Program-made: the position numbers and the translations under genes
Part shown: in pieces, positions 27,605 to 35,990 of the stretch
How the letters are laid out: every line of letters starts with the position of its first letter
How positions within the stretch are numbered: the stretch's first letter is position 1
Notes under the pieces: generated by a model
Seen by the model: only the letters and a program-made list of their open reading frames with translations
Told to the model about the DNA's origin: nothing
Databases searched by the model: none
Assembly: GCA_005882155.1 (NCBI GenBank)
Contig: VBCQ01000252.1
Coordinates: forward strand, 1-36,361
Origin: Betaproteobacteria bacterium
GTDB taxonomy: Bacteria; Pseudomonadota; Gammaproteobacteria; Burkholderiales; Burkholderiaceae_C
Length of the DNA stretch: 36,361 bases
Direction: 5' to 3'

Positions 27605-29284
27605 CTACTCCGCGATGGTCATGGCTTCGGCGACCGTGGTCCTGCCCTCGAGCGCCATCGTGACGGCGCCGTGAGCCAGCGTGCGGCGCCCGATCTGAAC
27701 GCGCGCGATCTTGTCGATGAGCTGCGCATCGGCGCGCTGCAGCGCATCGGTCAAATCCTGCGTGATCTCCAGCATCTCGTACACGCCGCGCCGACCGCTG
27801 AAGCCGACGCCGTTGCAGCGCGAGCAGCCGCGCCCCTTGCGGAACTTGGCGAGCGAGAGTTCTCCCTCGGTCGCGTGGTGCGCCACCCATGCGCGCTCGT
27901 CGACTGACGGCTCGTAGGGCTCGGTGCAATACGTGCACGAGATGCGCAGCAGGCGCTGCGCCATCACCGCACGCAGTGTGGAGGCGATCATGTAGCCGGG
28001 CACGCCCATGTCGAGCAGACGCACCGGCGTGCTCGGGGCATCGTTGGTGTGCAAGGTCGACAGCACCGTGTGCGCGATGTCGGCCGTCTCGTTGTCGCGG
28101 ATCTCGCCCACCAGCAGGATGTCGGGGTCCTGGCGCAGCAGCGATCGCAGCACGCGGGCGAAGCTGAGCTCGATCTTCTCGTTGATCTGCACCTGGTTCA
28201 CGCCGGCCAGGCGGTACTCCACCGGATCTTCCGCGGTGAGGATCTTCACGCTCGGCTGATTCAAGGTTTCGAGCGCGGCATACAAGGTGGTGGTCTTGCC
28301 GCTGCCGGTCGGGCCGGTCACCAGCACGATGCCGTGCGGCGCGTGGATGGCGCGCTCGAAGTCCTCGCTCACCCAAGCCGGCAGCAGGTCACTGATGCGC
28401 CGGCGCTTGCCGTCCTGGCGCAGCAAGCGCAGCACGATCGACTCGCCGAATTGCGTGGGCATGGTCGACATGCGAATGTCGAAACGCGAATCGCCCGACT
28501 TCACCGTGATGCGGCCGTCCTGCGGCAGGCGGCGCTCGGCGATGTCGAGCTGCGACATCAGCTTCAGGCGCACGATCAGCGCCGAGGTGATGCGCGGGTC
28601 GGCCTCCACCTGCACGTGCAGCACACCGTCGATGCGAAAGCGCACCACCAGCGCATGCTCCTGCGGCTCGAAGTGGATGTCGGAGGCGTTGACGCGGGCC
28701 GCGTCCTCGAAGATGGTTTGCAACAGCTTGACGATCGGCGCGTCGGCATCGCTGATGGACTTGCCCATCGACGTCAGGTCGATGACGTTGTCCTGCGCAT
28801 CGATCTCTGCTTCGACCTCGCGCGCGAAGGCACCGATCTGCTCGGTCTTGCGGTAGATGCGGTCGATGGTGGCGAGCAACTGCTCGTTGGTGATGGCCGC
28901 CAGGTCGATGTGGCGCTTGAGCACCATGGCGAGCTCGTCCTGCGAGCGCAGGTCGGTCGGGTCGACCACGCCGACGAGACAGGAGTCACCCCGATCTTCG
29001 AGCACCACGGCACTGAAGCGGCGCGCCTGCAGCTCGCTGAGCTGGCGCACAACCTCGGGGTGCACATCGAAGCGGCGCAGGTCCACGAAGGGCAGGTTCA
29101 ACTGGCGCGCGAGGGCCTGGCCGATCTGCTCCTCGCTCGCGAGGTTCATGTCGACCAGCAGCTTGCCGAGCAATTGGCCGGTGCGTCGCTGTTCCGCCAA
29201 GGCTTGGTTCAGCTGCTCTTGCCGCAGCAGGCCTTGTTCGATCAGCACGGTGCCCAGCGTCTGTGGTTTCTGCATGGCGCGCAT
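27605..29284 (-). CDS. mshE: MSHA-type pilus assembly ATPase (GspE/PilB family) with an internal 7-residue gap
   Basis: Hexameric ATPase powering pilus extension. 559 aa from ATG 29284 (second ATG at 29275, MQKPQTLG). The N-terminal MshEN domain has two c-di-GMP-type motifs, LGTVLIEQGLLRQEQLNQAL and LGKLLVDMNLASEEQIGQAL, though the leading Arg of motif 1 is Thr. The ATPase domain has Walker A GPTGSGKTT, Asp box, Walker B ILLVGEIRD, His box STLHTND, and a zinc motif CTYC...CSRC. Between ETADIA and HTVLST (near 28074) the nearly invariant segment equivalent to LRAAxTG is missing, a 21-nt in-frame loss beside the active site. Function is doubtful if the loss is real. Confidence 0.92.
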   Translation of the reverse strand: MRAMQKPQTLGTVLIEQGLLRQEQLNQALAEQRRTGQLLGKLLVDMNLASEEQIGQALARQLNLPFVDLRRFDVHPEVVRQLSELQARRFSAVVLEDRGDSCLVGVVDPTDLRSQDELAMVLKRHIDLAAITNEQLLATIDRIYRKTEQIGAFAREVEAEIDAQDNVIDLTSMGKSISDADAPIVKLLQTIFEDAARVNASDIHFEPQEHALVVRFRIDGVLHVQVEADPRITSALIVRLKLMSQLDIAERRLPQDGRITVKSGDSRFDIRMSTMPTQFGESIVLRLLRQDGKRRRISDLLPAWVSEDFERAIHAPHGIVLVTGPTGSGKTTTLYAALETLNQPSVKILTAEDPVEYRLAGVNQVQINEKIELSFARVLRSLLRQDPDILLVGEIRDNETADIAHTVLSTLHTNDAPSTPVRLLDMGVPGYMIASTLRAVMAQRLLRISCTYCTEPYEPSVDERAWVAHHATEGELSLAKFRKGRGCSRCNGVGFSGRRGVYEMLEITQDLTDALQRADAQLIDKIARVQIGRRTLAHGAVTMALEGRTTVAEAMTIAE

Positions 29285-29315
29285 CAGTTGCTTTCTTTGG
29301 AATCGATCATGGAAT

Positions 29316-31370
29316 TCAGTTGATGACCTCGGTCCAGCGGCGGCTTAGCGCGGAAGAACTCGTAACGACCTGCGGCGTGATGTCGACGCCCTTCAGGCAC
29401 ATGAAGCCCGCGCCCCAGTAGCCGGTGTTGGCGGACTTCGTGACGTTGAAACTCGTGGTCGCTGTCGCACCGTGCTGAAAGAAGGCGCAGGTACCACCAC
29501 AAATCGTTGCGTTGAGCAATGGCGTCGTCGGACGCTGCGAAAGCTTGAATGTGGTGGCGGTGGGGGTCGGGGTTGACGAGATCGTCGTGCCGGCGGGAAC
29601 AACGCCCCCGCTCTTCACTGAGACGATCATCGTGCCCGCGGTCGGTACTGCAGTGCCAGTGGCGCTCGTCACCGTCGGGCCATCGGACGTGATTGTGGTC
29701 GACGCGAATTGCTGCGACACGCTGAGGTTGTAGGTGCCGACTCCGCCCGTGCCGGTGCCCAGGCTGACGATCGTCGTTCCCGCTGTAATGCCGGTGCCGA
29801 AAATCTTGTCGCCGACCGCAAGATTGGCGACCGTCGCGGCACTGACGGTCAGCACTGATGATGCCGTCGTGACGGTCATGGCCTTACTGTTCTGCGCCTT
29901 TGACTGACCCTGGGGAGAGCCGCAGCTACCGGAAGCCGACACGGTATAAGTGCCGATGCCACCGGTGCCGCTGACAATGGCGCAGATCGTTGTGCCGGTG
30001 TCAATGTTTCCGCTGATGACATCGCCTACCTGCAAGAGGGCACCCGACCAGGATTCCACTGTCAGCAAAGTTTGGTTTTTGCTTATTGAGGCAGTGATCG
30101 ATGCGGTAGTCCCTGCAGAGCCCGTCACCAAAGCGCCCGACCTCGCATCGGAAGCAGAGAGGAAGTCAGCGTTGCGTGCGTACCAAATTTCCGAATAGAC
30201 GTTCCCCGGAGCGCCCGCGATGCCTGTCGTGGGGAATTTCGCGATGCGAGTCATCGCGATGTTCTGGCCACCGGTGTCGAAAGTCACCGCGGACAATTCG
30301 TCCGCAACACTCGATGAACTTCCAGCGAAACCGAATACGAGCGTGTCGCCGCCGTAGCACCAGCTGGTGCACGTCTGTTTCGAGCCCGGTGCGGGCGTCG
30401 TGGTGCACGTGTCGGTCGCGGGATCGGTCCAGGTGCCGTCGTTGGTGAAGAAGCCACTCGTGGAACCGGTCTTTGCGATTGTGCCGCCCGTGCCGCCGCT
30501 TTCGTTGTCGTTCCAATAGGCCGCGCCGCCTGGCACAGGGCTCCCGGCAACGTAGCGGCCGGTCAGGCTCGGTCCCGGCGAGGTCCCCGAGAAAAGCGCC
30601 CCGACTTCTGCCACGCTGTAGCTGGCGGTCAATGTCTGGTAGATCTCGTAGCTGCCGCCGCTTGCAATGCTCACTGCGTTGCCCATGCTGCCGACACTGT
30701 TCGCGCCATTCTGCGAATTGATATTCCATTGGAGTTTGCAGGCCGGGTTGGTGCAACTCGCGCCGGTGTTGTTGCCTTGGCGTCGTGCCCCCAGGCTGAA
30801 CACCGCAATCGCCGGCGTCGCATAGGTGTTGTAGAGATTCAGTTTCCAAACCGGCGGTGGCGCCGACGCATTGGTGCAGTCGGAGACGGACGAATCGCAA
30901 GACACCCCGTTCGTGGTGGTCAGCAACATGTCCTGAGTCAATGTGCGATTGCTAATTCCAACCTGTCCCGTGGAAATCACCGTGCATTTCTCGCAAGGTG
31001 TCCCGCCGCTGTTATTGCAAGTCGCGGGTGTCGACACCGCGCTCAAAGTGACCGAGCCGCGTCCGACGCTGTAGGGTGAGCTTGCGGCGGCGGGGATGCC
31101 AGTGCAGCTGGTGTTGCTGAAGGTCGGGCCGAACGCGGCATTCACCACGGCGTGTCCCTTCTCGATGCCGCTTTCGGCGATGAAGAAGGCCGCTGTGCTG
31201 TCGCCTTGTCGCTGGCCGTCGATCACGTTGCCGCTGCTGACATCGAGCATCTGCGACAGCGCAAACACCACGGTCGCGATGAGGAACAGCATGACCACCA
31301 GCGTGACCATGCCGCGCTCACGAATCGGGCGCGTACTTGAAACGGTGCGGACGAAGGTCGAGGGCATCAT
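29316..31370 (-). CDS. Large MSHA pilus-associated protein (MshP-like N-terminus, tip-adhesin-like body)
   Basis: 684-residue protein. The N-terminus (RERGMVTLVVMLFLIATVVF, then FFIAESGIEKG) is a PilX/MshP-type minor pilin start: basic, Gly, hydrophobic helix. Residues 60-170 contain cysteine pairs. About 170-420 is a Gly/Ser/Thr-rich beta domain (VWKLNLYNTYATPAIAVFSL to SEIWYARNADF) with more cysteines (TCTSWCYGGDTL). Then come three tandem modules of about 60 residues (roughly 30085-29510) with the pattern LTV..L.VGD.I.G....GTTI...GTGG.GTY.(V/L)S. A short Cys-containing end follows (YWGAGFMCLKG). In Vibrio, MshP and the large MshQ are separate; here they appear fused or merged. It is probably the surface-exposed tip of the pilus. 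The start is ATG 31370 (a second ATG follows directly). Confidence 0.75.
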   Translation of the reverse strand: MMPSTFVRTVSSTRPIRERGMVTLVVMLFLIATVVFALSQMLDVSSGNVIDGQRQGDSTAAFFIAESGIEKGHAVVNAAFGPTFSNTSCTGIPAAASSPYSVGRGSVTLSAVSTPATCNNSGGTPCEKCTVISTGQVGISNRTLTQDMLLTTTNGVSCDSSVSDCTNASAPPPVWKLNLYNTYATPAIAVFSLGARRQGNNTGASCTNPACKLQWNINSQNGANSVGSMGNAVSIASGGSYEIYQTLTASYSVAEVGALFSGTSPGPSLTGRYVAGSPVPGGAAYWNDNESGGTGGTIAKTGSTSGFFTNDGTWTDPATDTCTTTPAPGSKQTCTSWCYGGDTLVFGFAGSSSSVADELSAVTFDTGGQNIAMTRIAKFPTTGIAGAPGNVYSEIWYARNADFLSASDARSGALVTGSAGTTASITASISKNQTLLTVESWSGALLQVGDVISGNIDTGTTICAIVSGTGGIGTYTVSASGSCGSPQGQSKAQNSKAMTVTTASSVLTVSAATVANLAVGDKIFGTGITAGTTIVSLGTGTGGVGTYNLSVSQQFASTTITSDGPTVTSATGTAVPTAGTMIVSVKSGGVVPAGTTISSTPTPTATTFKLSQRPTTPLLNATICGGTCAFFQHGATATTSFNVTKSANTGYWGAGFMCLKGVDITPQVVTSSSALSRRWTEVIN

Positions 31371-31380
31371 CTCGAAGTGA

Positions 31381-32022
31381 CTATTGATTGCGCAAGGCCA
31401 CGACGGTGCGCGTCTGCGTTGCCTGCACACCGGGCGGCTGCAGCGTCAGAGTCAATTCGACGAAGCGCAGTGCGCCGGCACTGGCCGTCACCGCATAGCC
31501 CGCATCGAGATAGCGAATGCCGAAGCTGCTGGCATAGCTCGTCAGCGCACGCGTGGCGGCCGGGGCGGCCAGCGTACCGGCGTAACCCAAGTTCAGGTTG
31601 GAACCACTCTGCTGAATGGTGACCGCAATGTCATTGTTCGCACCCGTCGGCGAAACGCCGCTGCAGGCGGCGATCAAATCGCCGCTGGTCTTGTTGAACA
31701 CCATCTGTGTGGCCGACATGGTGCTCACGCAGTAGGCGCCGCTCGAAGGGTTGTACTTGACCTCGCGAATCTCGCGCGCCAGGCGCTCCAGCAGCGCGCG
31801 GCCGTCCGCCATGGCGGCGCTGTCGCTGTTGACGGTTTGCACCAGGCTGAAGCTGTCGACCCAGAAATACGTCGCCGTCACCGCGAGAAAGCCAATCAGG
31901 CCGGCCGAGATGATCACCTCGATCAGCGTGAAGCCGCGCTGCCGGGGCCCAGCGGGTGGCAGCGCACGGTGCGAGCGCGATCGAAACGATCGTCTCGAAG
32001 AGCAGGCGTCGGGCGTGTCCAT
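31381..32022 (-). CDS. mshO: MSHA pilus minor prepilin (MshO/PilW-like)
   Basis: 213-residue class III-type prepilin. A 29-residue basic leader ends in RQRG, followed by the cleavage site and helix FTLIEVIISAGLIGFLAVTA with the conserved Glu5. The globular part has two cysteines (AYCVS and AACSG) and ends in a beta-rich region (RFVELTLTLQPPGVQ). It is 10 bp upstream of the large tip-like gene and 11 bp downstream of the MshD-like gene, so part of one operon. Minor pilins of this kind prime pilus assembly at the tip. MshO versus PilW is decided by context. Confidence 0.85.
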   Translation of the reverse strand: MDTPDACSSRRSFRSRSHRALPPAGPRQRGFTLIEVIISAGLIGFLAVTATYFWVDSFSLVQTVNSDSAAMADGRALLERLAREIREVKYNPSSGAYCVSTMSATQMVFNKTSGDLIAACSGVSPTGANNDIAVTIQQSGSNLNLGYAGTLAAPAATRALTSYASSFGIRYLDAGYAVTASAGALRFVELTLTLQPPGVQATQTRTVVALRNQ

Positions 32023-32033
32023 TTAGTCGAATG

Positions 32034-32474
32034 TCAATAGTTGGTGAGCTGCAGCGTGAAGCGTGGGAGGGCCTCTGCCGTGTCGGTCGACTTGGCAATT
32101 TTGATGGTCGCCGTGCAAGTTGCCGTGCTGCATGTCGTGATGGAATTGCCGTTGGCGTCGGCCAGCGCAACGGTGGGGCTGCTGAAGCCGCCTACGCCAG
32201 CAATGACGCTGCATGCGCCAGTGCTGACGCTCACATAACCGACGTGCCGTCGCACGGCGAGTACGCGCTCGGCGCAGGCGCGCATCAATTCGACGCCGAC
32301 GAATTCGTCGCGGCCGGTGGTTTGTGTTTTGAAGACACTCGGTTGCATCGATGCGATGCCGGCCGACACCAGCGCAAGTACCCCGATGACGAGGATCGTC
32401 TCGAACAGGGTGAAGCCAGCTTGGTGATGACGCCGCGTGCGGCCATTGGGGCAATGGCCCCGCAGCGGCTGCAT
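32034..32474 (-). CDS. mshD: MSHA pilus minor prepilin (MshD/PilV-like)
   Basis: 146-residue prepilin with leader MQPLRGHCPNGRTRRHHQAG, cleavage after Gly and helix FTLFETILVIGVLALVSAGI (Glu5 present). The mature part has CAERVLAVRRHVG and two cysteine pairs (ACSVI; STATCTATI). The ATG at 32474 follows the mshC stop by 2 nt (TGAGCATG); an in-frame GTG 6 nt earlier could be used and would overlap. The stop is at 32034-32036. It is smaller than Vibrio MshD. Confidence 0.83.
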   Translation of the reverse strand: MQPLRGHCPNGRTRRHHQAGFTLFETILVIGVLALVSAGIASMQPSVFKTQTTGRDEFVGVELMRACAERVLAVRRHVGYVSVSTGACSVIAGVGGFSSPTVALADANGNSITTCSTATCTATIKIAKSTDTAEALPRFTLQLTNY

Positions 32475-32476
32475 GC

Positions 32477-32968
32477 TCACGGGCTCACCGATACGCGGCC
32501 GGTGAGCGCAGCCACCGTGACGGTGTAGGTGGCGTTGTTGCTGCCGGTCTGGTAGCTCAGCGTGAAGCTGGCGTCCGAGGTGAGCGCGGTGCCGGCGTTC
32601 TTCACCGGCTGGCCCAGGCTGTTGAAATAGATGGTACCGGCGCTGCCGACCACGGCACCTTGACTGACAGTGAGGCTGGTGTCGGTGGAGCATGGCGCAC
32701 TGGCGATACAAGCGACGGCCACGCGTCCGTTAGCGCCGCTGGTGGCCACGCTCACGCTCATGCGCTGTCCACGGACGACCGCAAGGCTCTGCGCGCGTCG
32801 GATCACATCGGCAACCGACTGTGCCTGAGCTGGCAATGTCATCGTGGCGGGGGTCTGCAACTTCATCGTCGCGAACGTGGCGAGCACACCCAGCAGCACG
32901 ATGGCGAAGATCACCTCCGGCAAGGTGAAGCCGGCAGCCGTTCGCCTGGATCCGCTGGATGTACGCAT
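32477..32968 (-). CDS. mshC: MSHA pilus minor prepilin (MshC/GspH-FimT-like)
   Basis: 163-residue prepilin from ATG 32968 (MRTSSGSRRTAAG), with GGTGG upstream; a GTG at 32989 would add seven residues. The cleavage site AAG precedes FTLPEVIFAIVLLGVLATFA, with Glu5 in place. The body follows the GspH/FimT pattern: a long helix (SVADVIRRAQSLAVVRGQRM) then beta strands, with IYFNSLGQPV. One cysteine pair (ACIASAPC). It sits between the major pilin and mshD. Confidence 0.85.
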   Translation of the reverse strand: MRTSSGSRRTAAGFTLPEVIFAIVLLGVLATFATMKLQTPATMTLPAQAQSVADVIRRAQSLAVVRGQRMSVSVATSGANGRVAVACIASAPCSTDTSLTVSQGAVVGSAGTIYFNSLGQPVKNAGTALTSDASFTLSYQTGSNNATYTVTVAALTGRVSVSP

Positions 32969-33010
32969 GGTCCACCAGATCCGACGCACTGCCGCCAGCC
33001 GTTCAATTCA

Positions 33011-33439
33011 TCATGAGCCGTAGGCGTTGAAGGGTACGTTGATACTGCCCTTCGTGATCGAGCAGCCCGCCGTCGCCGATCCAGTCGCGGGCAGCGCGGC
33101 TGCACCGCCGGTGACCGTGTAGCCAGCCGGGATATCGGCAAGCTGAGTCCGGTACGTGTTCAGGGCATCGCAGTCGACGATCGGAGCAACGCAACCAGCC
33201 GGAGTGTTCAATGCGGTGCAAATCGTCGGGTTCGGCACTTTCGACCGGCCGTAGTTCACCGAGGTGCCGGAGGCAAGCGCGGCGGCGACACCGGCGCCCA
33301 CGCCCTTTTCAGCATCGTTGGACAAATCGAGGAACTTCGGAATAGCCACTGCTGCCAATACGCCAATGATCACGATCGTGATGATCAATTCAATCAGCGT
33401 GAAGCCCTTCTGGCCCAATTTCGCAATCTTCGTATTCAT
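33011..33439 (-). CDS. mshA: MSHA-type major pilin
   Basis: 142-residue prepilin, the likely main subunit of the pilus. Leader MNTKIAKLGQKG, cleavage, then the classical helix FTLIELIITIVIIGVLAAVA followed by IPKFLDLSNDAEKG. Four cysteines in the body (ICTAL, GCVAP, DCDAL, GCSIT) can form two disulphides. ATG 33439 is preferred over the TTG at 33445 given a GGAG 10 nt upstream. It is first in the minus-strand pilus run, which suits the most abundant product. The 231-bp gap to mshI should hold both promoters; I could not identify convincing -35/-10 or sigma54 sites there. Confidence 0.9.
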   Translation of the reverse strand: MNTKIAKLGQKGFTLIELIITIVIIGVLAAVAIPKFLDLSNDAEKGVGAGVAAALASGTSVNYGRSKVPNPTICTALNTPAGCVAPIVDCDALNTYRTQLADIPAGYTVTGGAAALPATGSATAGCSITKGSINVPFNAYGS

Positions 33440-33670
33440 GTTCAATTAGCTCCTAATGTGAAAGGTTGATGTCGGACGAAACGTCGTGCCTTGGGTCACT
33501 CGTCCGCTGCCGTTCCCTGGCCGGGATCGCAACGAAAGGACGGTTCGCCCTCCGCGAAGCGAAGACTAACGACGTGTTTTCACTTACTCATCCTCCATTT
33601 AAGGGGTGAGCATTCATTCGTGGGGGAGAGCCGGTAATTTTTGGCATTCGGCGACTAAGTACCTCTTCCA

Positions 33671-34648
33671 ATGTGGGTTCCACCTATAGAGTCGCTGCCG
33701 ATGGAGATCGGGATCAACACCAAGGGATGGACCAGCGTCGACAGCGACGGTGCGTCGCTGTGCGCGGTCAGCTTGAAGACGGACGTTCGCACCGGCGATC
33801 GGCCGCAAGTGCTGGCTGCCGCTGAAGAGACGCGCCAGGAATCCGAGGCCGAAGGGGCTGCGCTGCGTGCCTTGATGGGCCGCGTCGATCGCAGCTTGCC
33901 GGTGCTGATGACGCTGCCGCGCACGCAGTACAAGTTGCGCGTCATGCCCGAGCCGGCGGTGCCGCAACGCGAGATGCTGTCGAGCTTGCGCTGGTCGCTC
34001 GGCATGGAAAGCGATGCCGTGCCCGAAGACTTCAACATCGCATGGATGCGCATTCCCACCGAGGAGCAGTTGCCCTCGCGACCCAAGCAGCTCTATGCCG
34101 TGACGACGCCGACGACGTGGTTGACGTCACAGCTTGCGTCATGGCGGCAGGCCGGCGTGAAGCCCAAGGTGGTCGACATCCGCGAGACCGCGCTGCGCAA
34201 CATTGCCGGTGCGCTCGAGCGGCCCGGCGAAGCGCTCGCGCTCGTCAGCGCGGACGCTGACGGCATCGGCATGGTGTTCACGCATCAAGGCTCGCTGTAC
34301 CTCGACCGCTACATCGATCAACCGATGGCCGCGCTCGGCGCAGCGGATGCCGCGAACCGGGTGCGTGTGTACGAGCGCATTGCAGTTCAACTGCTGCGCT
34401 CGATCGACGTCATCGGCCGCAACTTGCCGTTCATGCCGATCAGCCGTGTCGTCGTCGCGACTGCACCCGAAGCGCCGGGCTTGCATGAATTTCTCGCGAC
34501 GCAATTGGCCATTCCGGTGGAAGCGCTGGACCTGAATCAGGTGTTCGATCTGACGCGGGTGCCTGCGCTCGCGCAGTCGCTTGCACTGCAAGCACGCTGC
34601 CTGGTTCCGCTCGGTGCGGCGCTGCGCAGCGCCAAGGTGGCCGCATGA
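33671..34648 (+). CDS. mshI: MSHA biogenesis protein MshI (PilM-like)
   Basis: 325-residue cytoplasmic protein of the PilM/MshI type, which docks to the short N-terminus of the PilN-like protein on the inner face of the membrane. Recognised from position and pattern: a degenerate actin-like ATPase fold with LPVLMTLPRTQYKL, EMLSSLRWSLGMESDAVPEDF, GVKPKVVDIRETALRNIAGAL and the C-terminal ARCLVPLGAALR. The start is uncertain: ATG 33671 or ATG 33701 (MEIGINTKGW), neither with a clear ribosome site. It overlaps the next gene by ATGA. Confidence 0.8.
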   Translation: MWVPPIESLPMEIGINTKGWTSVDSDGASLCAVSLKTDVRTGDRPQVLAAAEETRQESEAEGAALRALMGRVDRSLPVLMTLPRTQYKLRVMPEPAVPQREMLSSLRWSLGMESDAVPEDFNIAWMRIPTEEQLPSRPKQLYAVTTPTTWLTSQLASWRQAGVKPKVVDIRETALRNIAGALERPGEALALVSADADGIGMVFTHQGSLYLDRYIDQPMAALGAADAANRVRVYERIAVQLLRSIDVIGRNLPFMPISRVVVATAPEAPGLHEFLATQLAIPVEALDLNQVFDLTRVPALAQSLALQARCLVPLGAALRSAKVAA

Positions 34649-35253
34649 GAGCGCCGGTCACGCACATCAACCTGCTGCAGCGCACGGCGCCCATGCACAC
34701 GACGGCGTGGGCACTGGCGGCCTTGCTCGCCGTGACGCTGATCGGGATGCTTTACTACGGCAGCCAGGTGCGCTCGCTCGCGCAGCAAGCCACACAGCGG
34801 CGCGACGATGCGGCGCAGCAGCTGAAGCAGATTCAGGCGCGCATGGCCGCACTGACCGACGAGCAGGCGAAGAACGCCGACGCCATCGCCTTGCGCAAGG
34901 AGATCGATGCGCTGCAGCCGCAGGTTCAAGCGGCCCAGGCCTTGATCGACACGCTCGGCAGCGAGGGCGGGCGCACCGACGAGTTCTCTCGTGCATTGGC
35001 GGCGATGACCGGCGTGAGCGAGCCCGGCTTGTGGTTGACCACCCTCACCGTCAGCGCCGGCGGCAAGAAGCTCGAGCTGCAGGGCGAGGCGCGCAGCGGC
35101 GCCGCGGTGCTGCGCTTCGCGCGCCGCGCCAACGAGTCGCTGCAGCCGCTCACGCTGCGCATGGACAGCCTCGAGATGCAGCCGGCAGCCGGCGCAGCGG
35201 CGGCGCCAGGTCTAGCCGCAGCGGCCGGCGCGGTGTCGTTCCGTCTCTACTGA
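34645..35253 (+). CDS. PilN-like pilus assembly protein
   Basis: 202-residue bitopic inner-membrane protein. The short cytoplasmic N-terminus ITHINLL-like (VTHINLLQRT) is the PilM-binding motif of PilN. A membrane helix follows (about 16-38), then a coiled coil (about 40-95, rich in Gln/Ala/Lys), then a small periplasmic domain (LWLTTLTVSAGGKKLELQGEA) and an Ala/Pro-rich end. It starts on the ATGA overlap with mshI and is 9 bp ahead of mshJ. In some genomes it is called MshI2. Confidence 0.82.
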   Translation: MRAPVTHINLLQRTAPMHTTAWALAALLAVTLIGMLYYGSQVRSLAQQATQRRDDAAQQLKQIQARMAALTDEQAKNADAIALRKEIDALQPQVQAAQALIDTLGSEGGRTDEFSRALAAMTGVSEPGLWLTTLTVSAGGKKLELQGEARSGAAVLRFARRANESLQPLTLRMDSLEMQPAAGAAAAPGLAAAAGAVSFRLY

Positions 35254-35262
35254 GCGACCATC

Positions 35263-35973
35263 ATGCAAGCCAAAATTCTTCAGCTCCTTAATCGGCTCGA
35301 AGCGCTGTCGCTGCGCGAGCGGCTCATGGTGGTCGTGGGCATTCCGCTGGTGCTGGCGGTGGCTGGCGAGCTGCTCGTGTTCTCGCCGTCGCGCAATCAA
35401 GCGGCAGAGGCGGTGAAGCAGGCCGATCGGCTGGAAAACGATGTCAAGGCGCTCAGCACCGCGCTCGCCGCGCAACCCGCCGTGGCGCCTTTGCCGGGCG
35501 CCGATCAACTGCTGCGGCAGCGCAATGAGCTGCAAGCGCAAATCGATGCGGGCCGCGCGATCATGGTGTCGGTCAATCAGGCGGTCGACTGGGGCACCGT
35601 GGTGCGCGCCACCGTTGCCGGAACGCCGGGGCTCACGCTGACGCAGCTCAAGACGATGCCCGCGGACGTGGTGTTCTCGCCGTCGATGGTGAAGGCCGCA
35701 TCAGCCCCGGCGGCCGGCCGCGGCGCATCGGCCGCGCCGCTAGCCACTGCGGCGAAGGCGAGCGGCAGTGGCGACACGATCTACCGGCACCGCGCCGAGA
35801 TGACGATCACGGGCAACTTCGGCACCTTGCTCGGCTACCTGCAGACCTTGCGGCGCGTGCCGGGCGACCTGCACTGGAACCGCCTTCAGCTCAGCGTGGC
35901 CGCCTACCCTTCGGCCACTGCGCAGCTCACGCTGTACACGCTGAGCACTCGCGCAGAGACGCCCTTCAACTGA
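35263..35973 (+). CDS. mshJ: MSHA biogenesis protein MshJ (PilO-like)
   Basis: 236-residue bitopic protein. A short amphipathic N-terminus (ILQLLNRLEALSLRERLMV) precedes one membrane helix (about 20-42), a coiled coil, and a PilO-type periplasmic domain, seen in YRHRAEMTITGNFGTLLGYL and DLHWNRLQLSVAAYPSATAQ. An Ala/Ser-rich linker interrupts the middle (about 145-168). It pairs with the PilN-like protein to connect the inner platform with the secretin. Confidence 0.82.
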   Translation: MQAKILQLLNRLEALSLRERLMVVVGIPLVLAVAGELLVFSPSRNQAAEAVKQADRLENDVKALSTALAAQPAVAPLPGADQLLRQRNELQAQIDAGRAIMVSVNQAVDWGTVVRATVAGTPGLTLTQLKTMPADVVFSPSMVKAASAPAAGRGASAAPLATAAKASGSGDTIYRHRAEMTITGNFGTLLGYLQTLRRVPGDLHWNRLQLSVAAYPSATAQLTLYTLSTRAETPFN

Positions 35974-35990
35974 TCACGCAGAGGCATCGA

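Noticed and set aside
33440..33670. Sigma54 promoter for the pilus genes
   Set aside because: TGGCATTCGGCGACT and similar strings lack the GC doublet at the right spacing.
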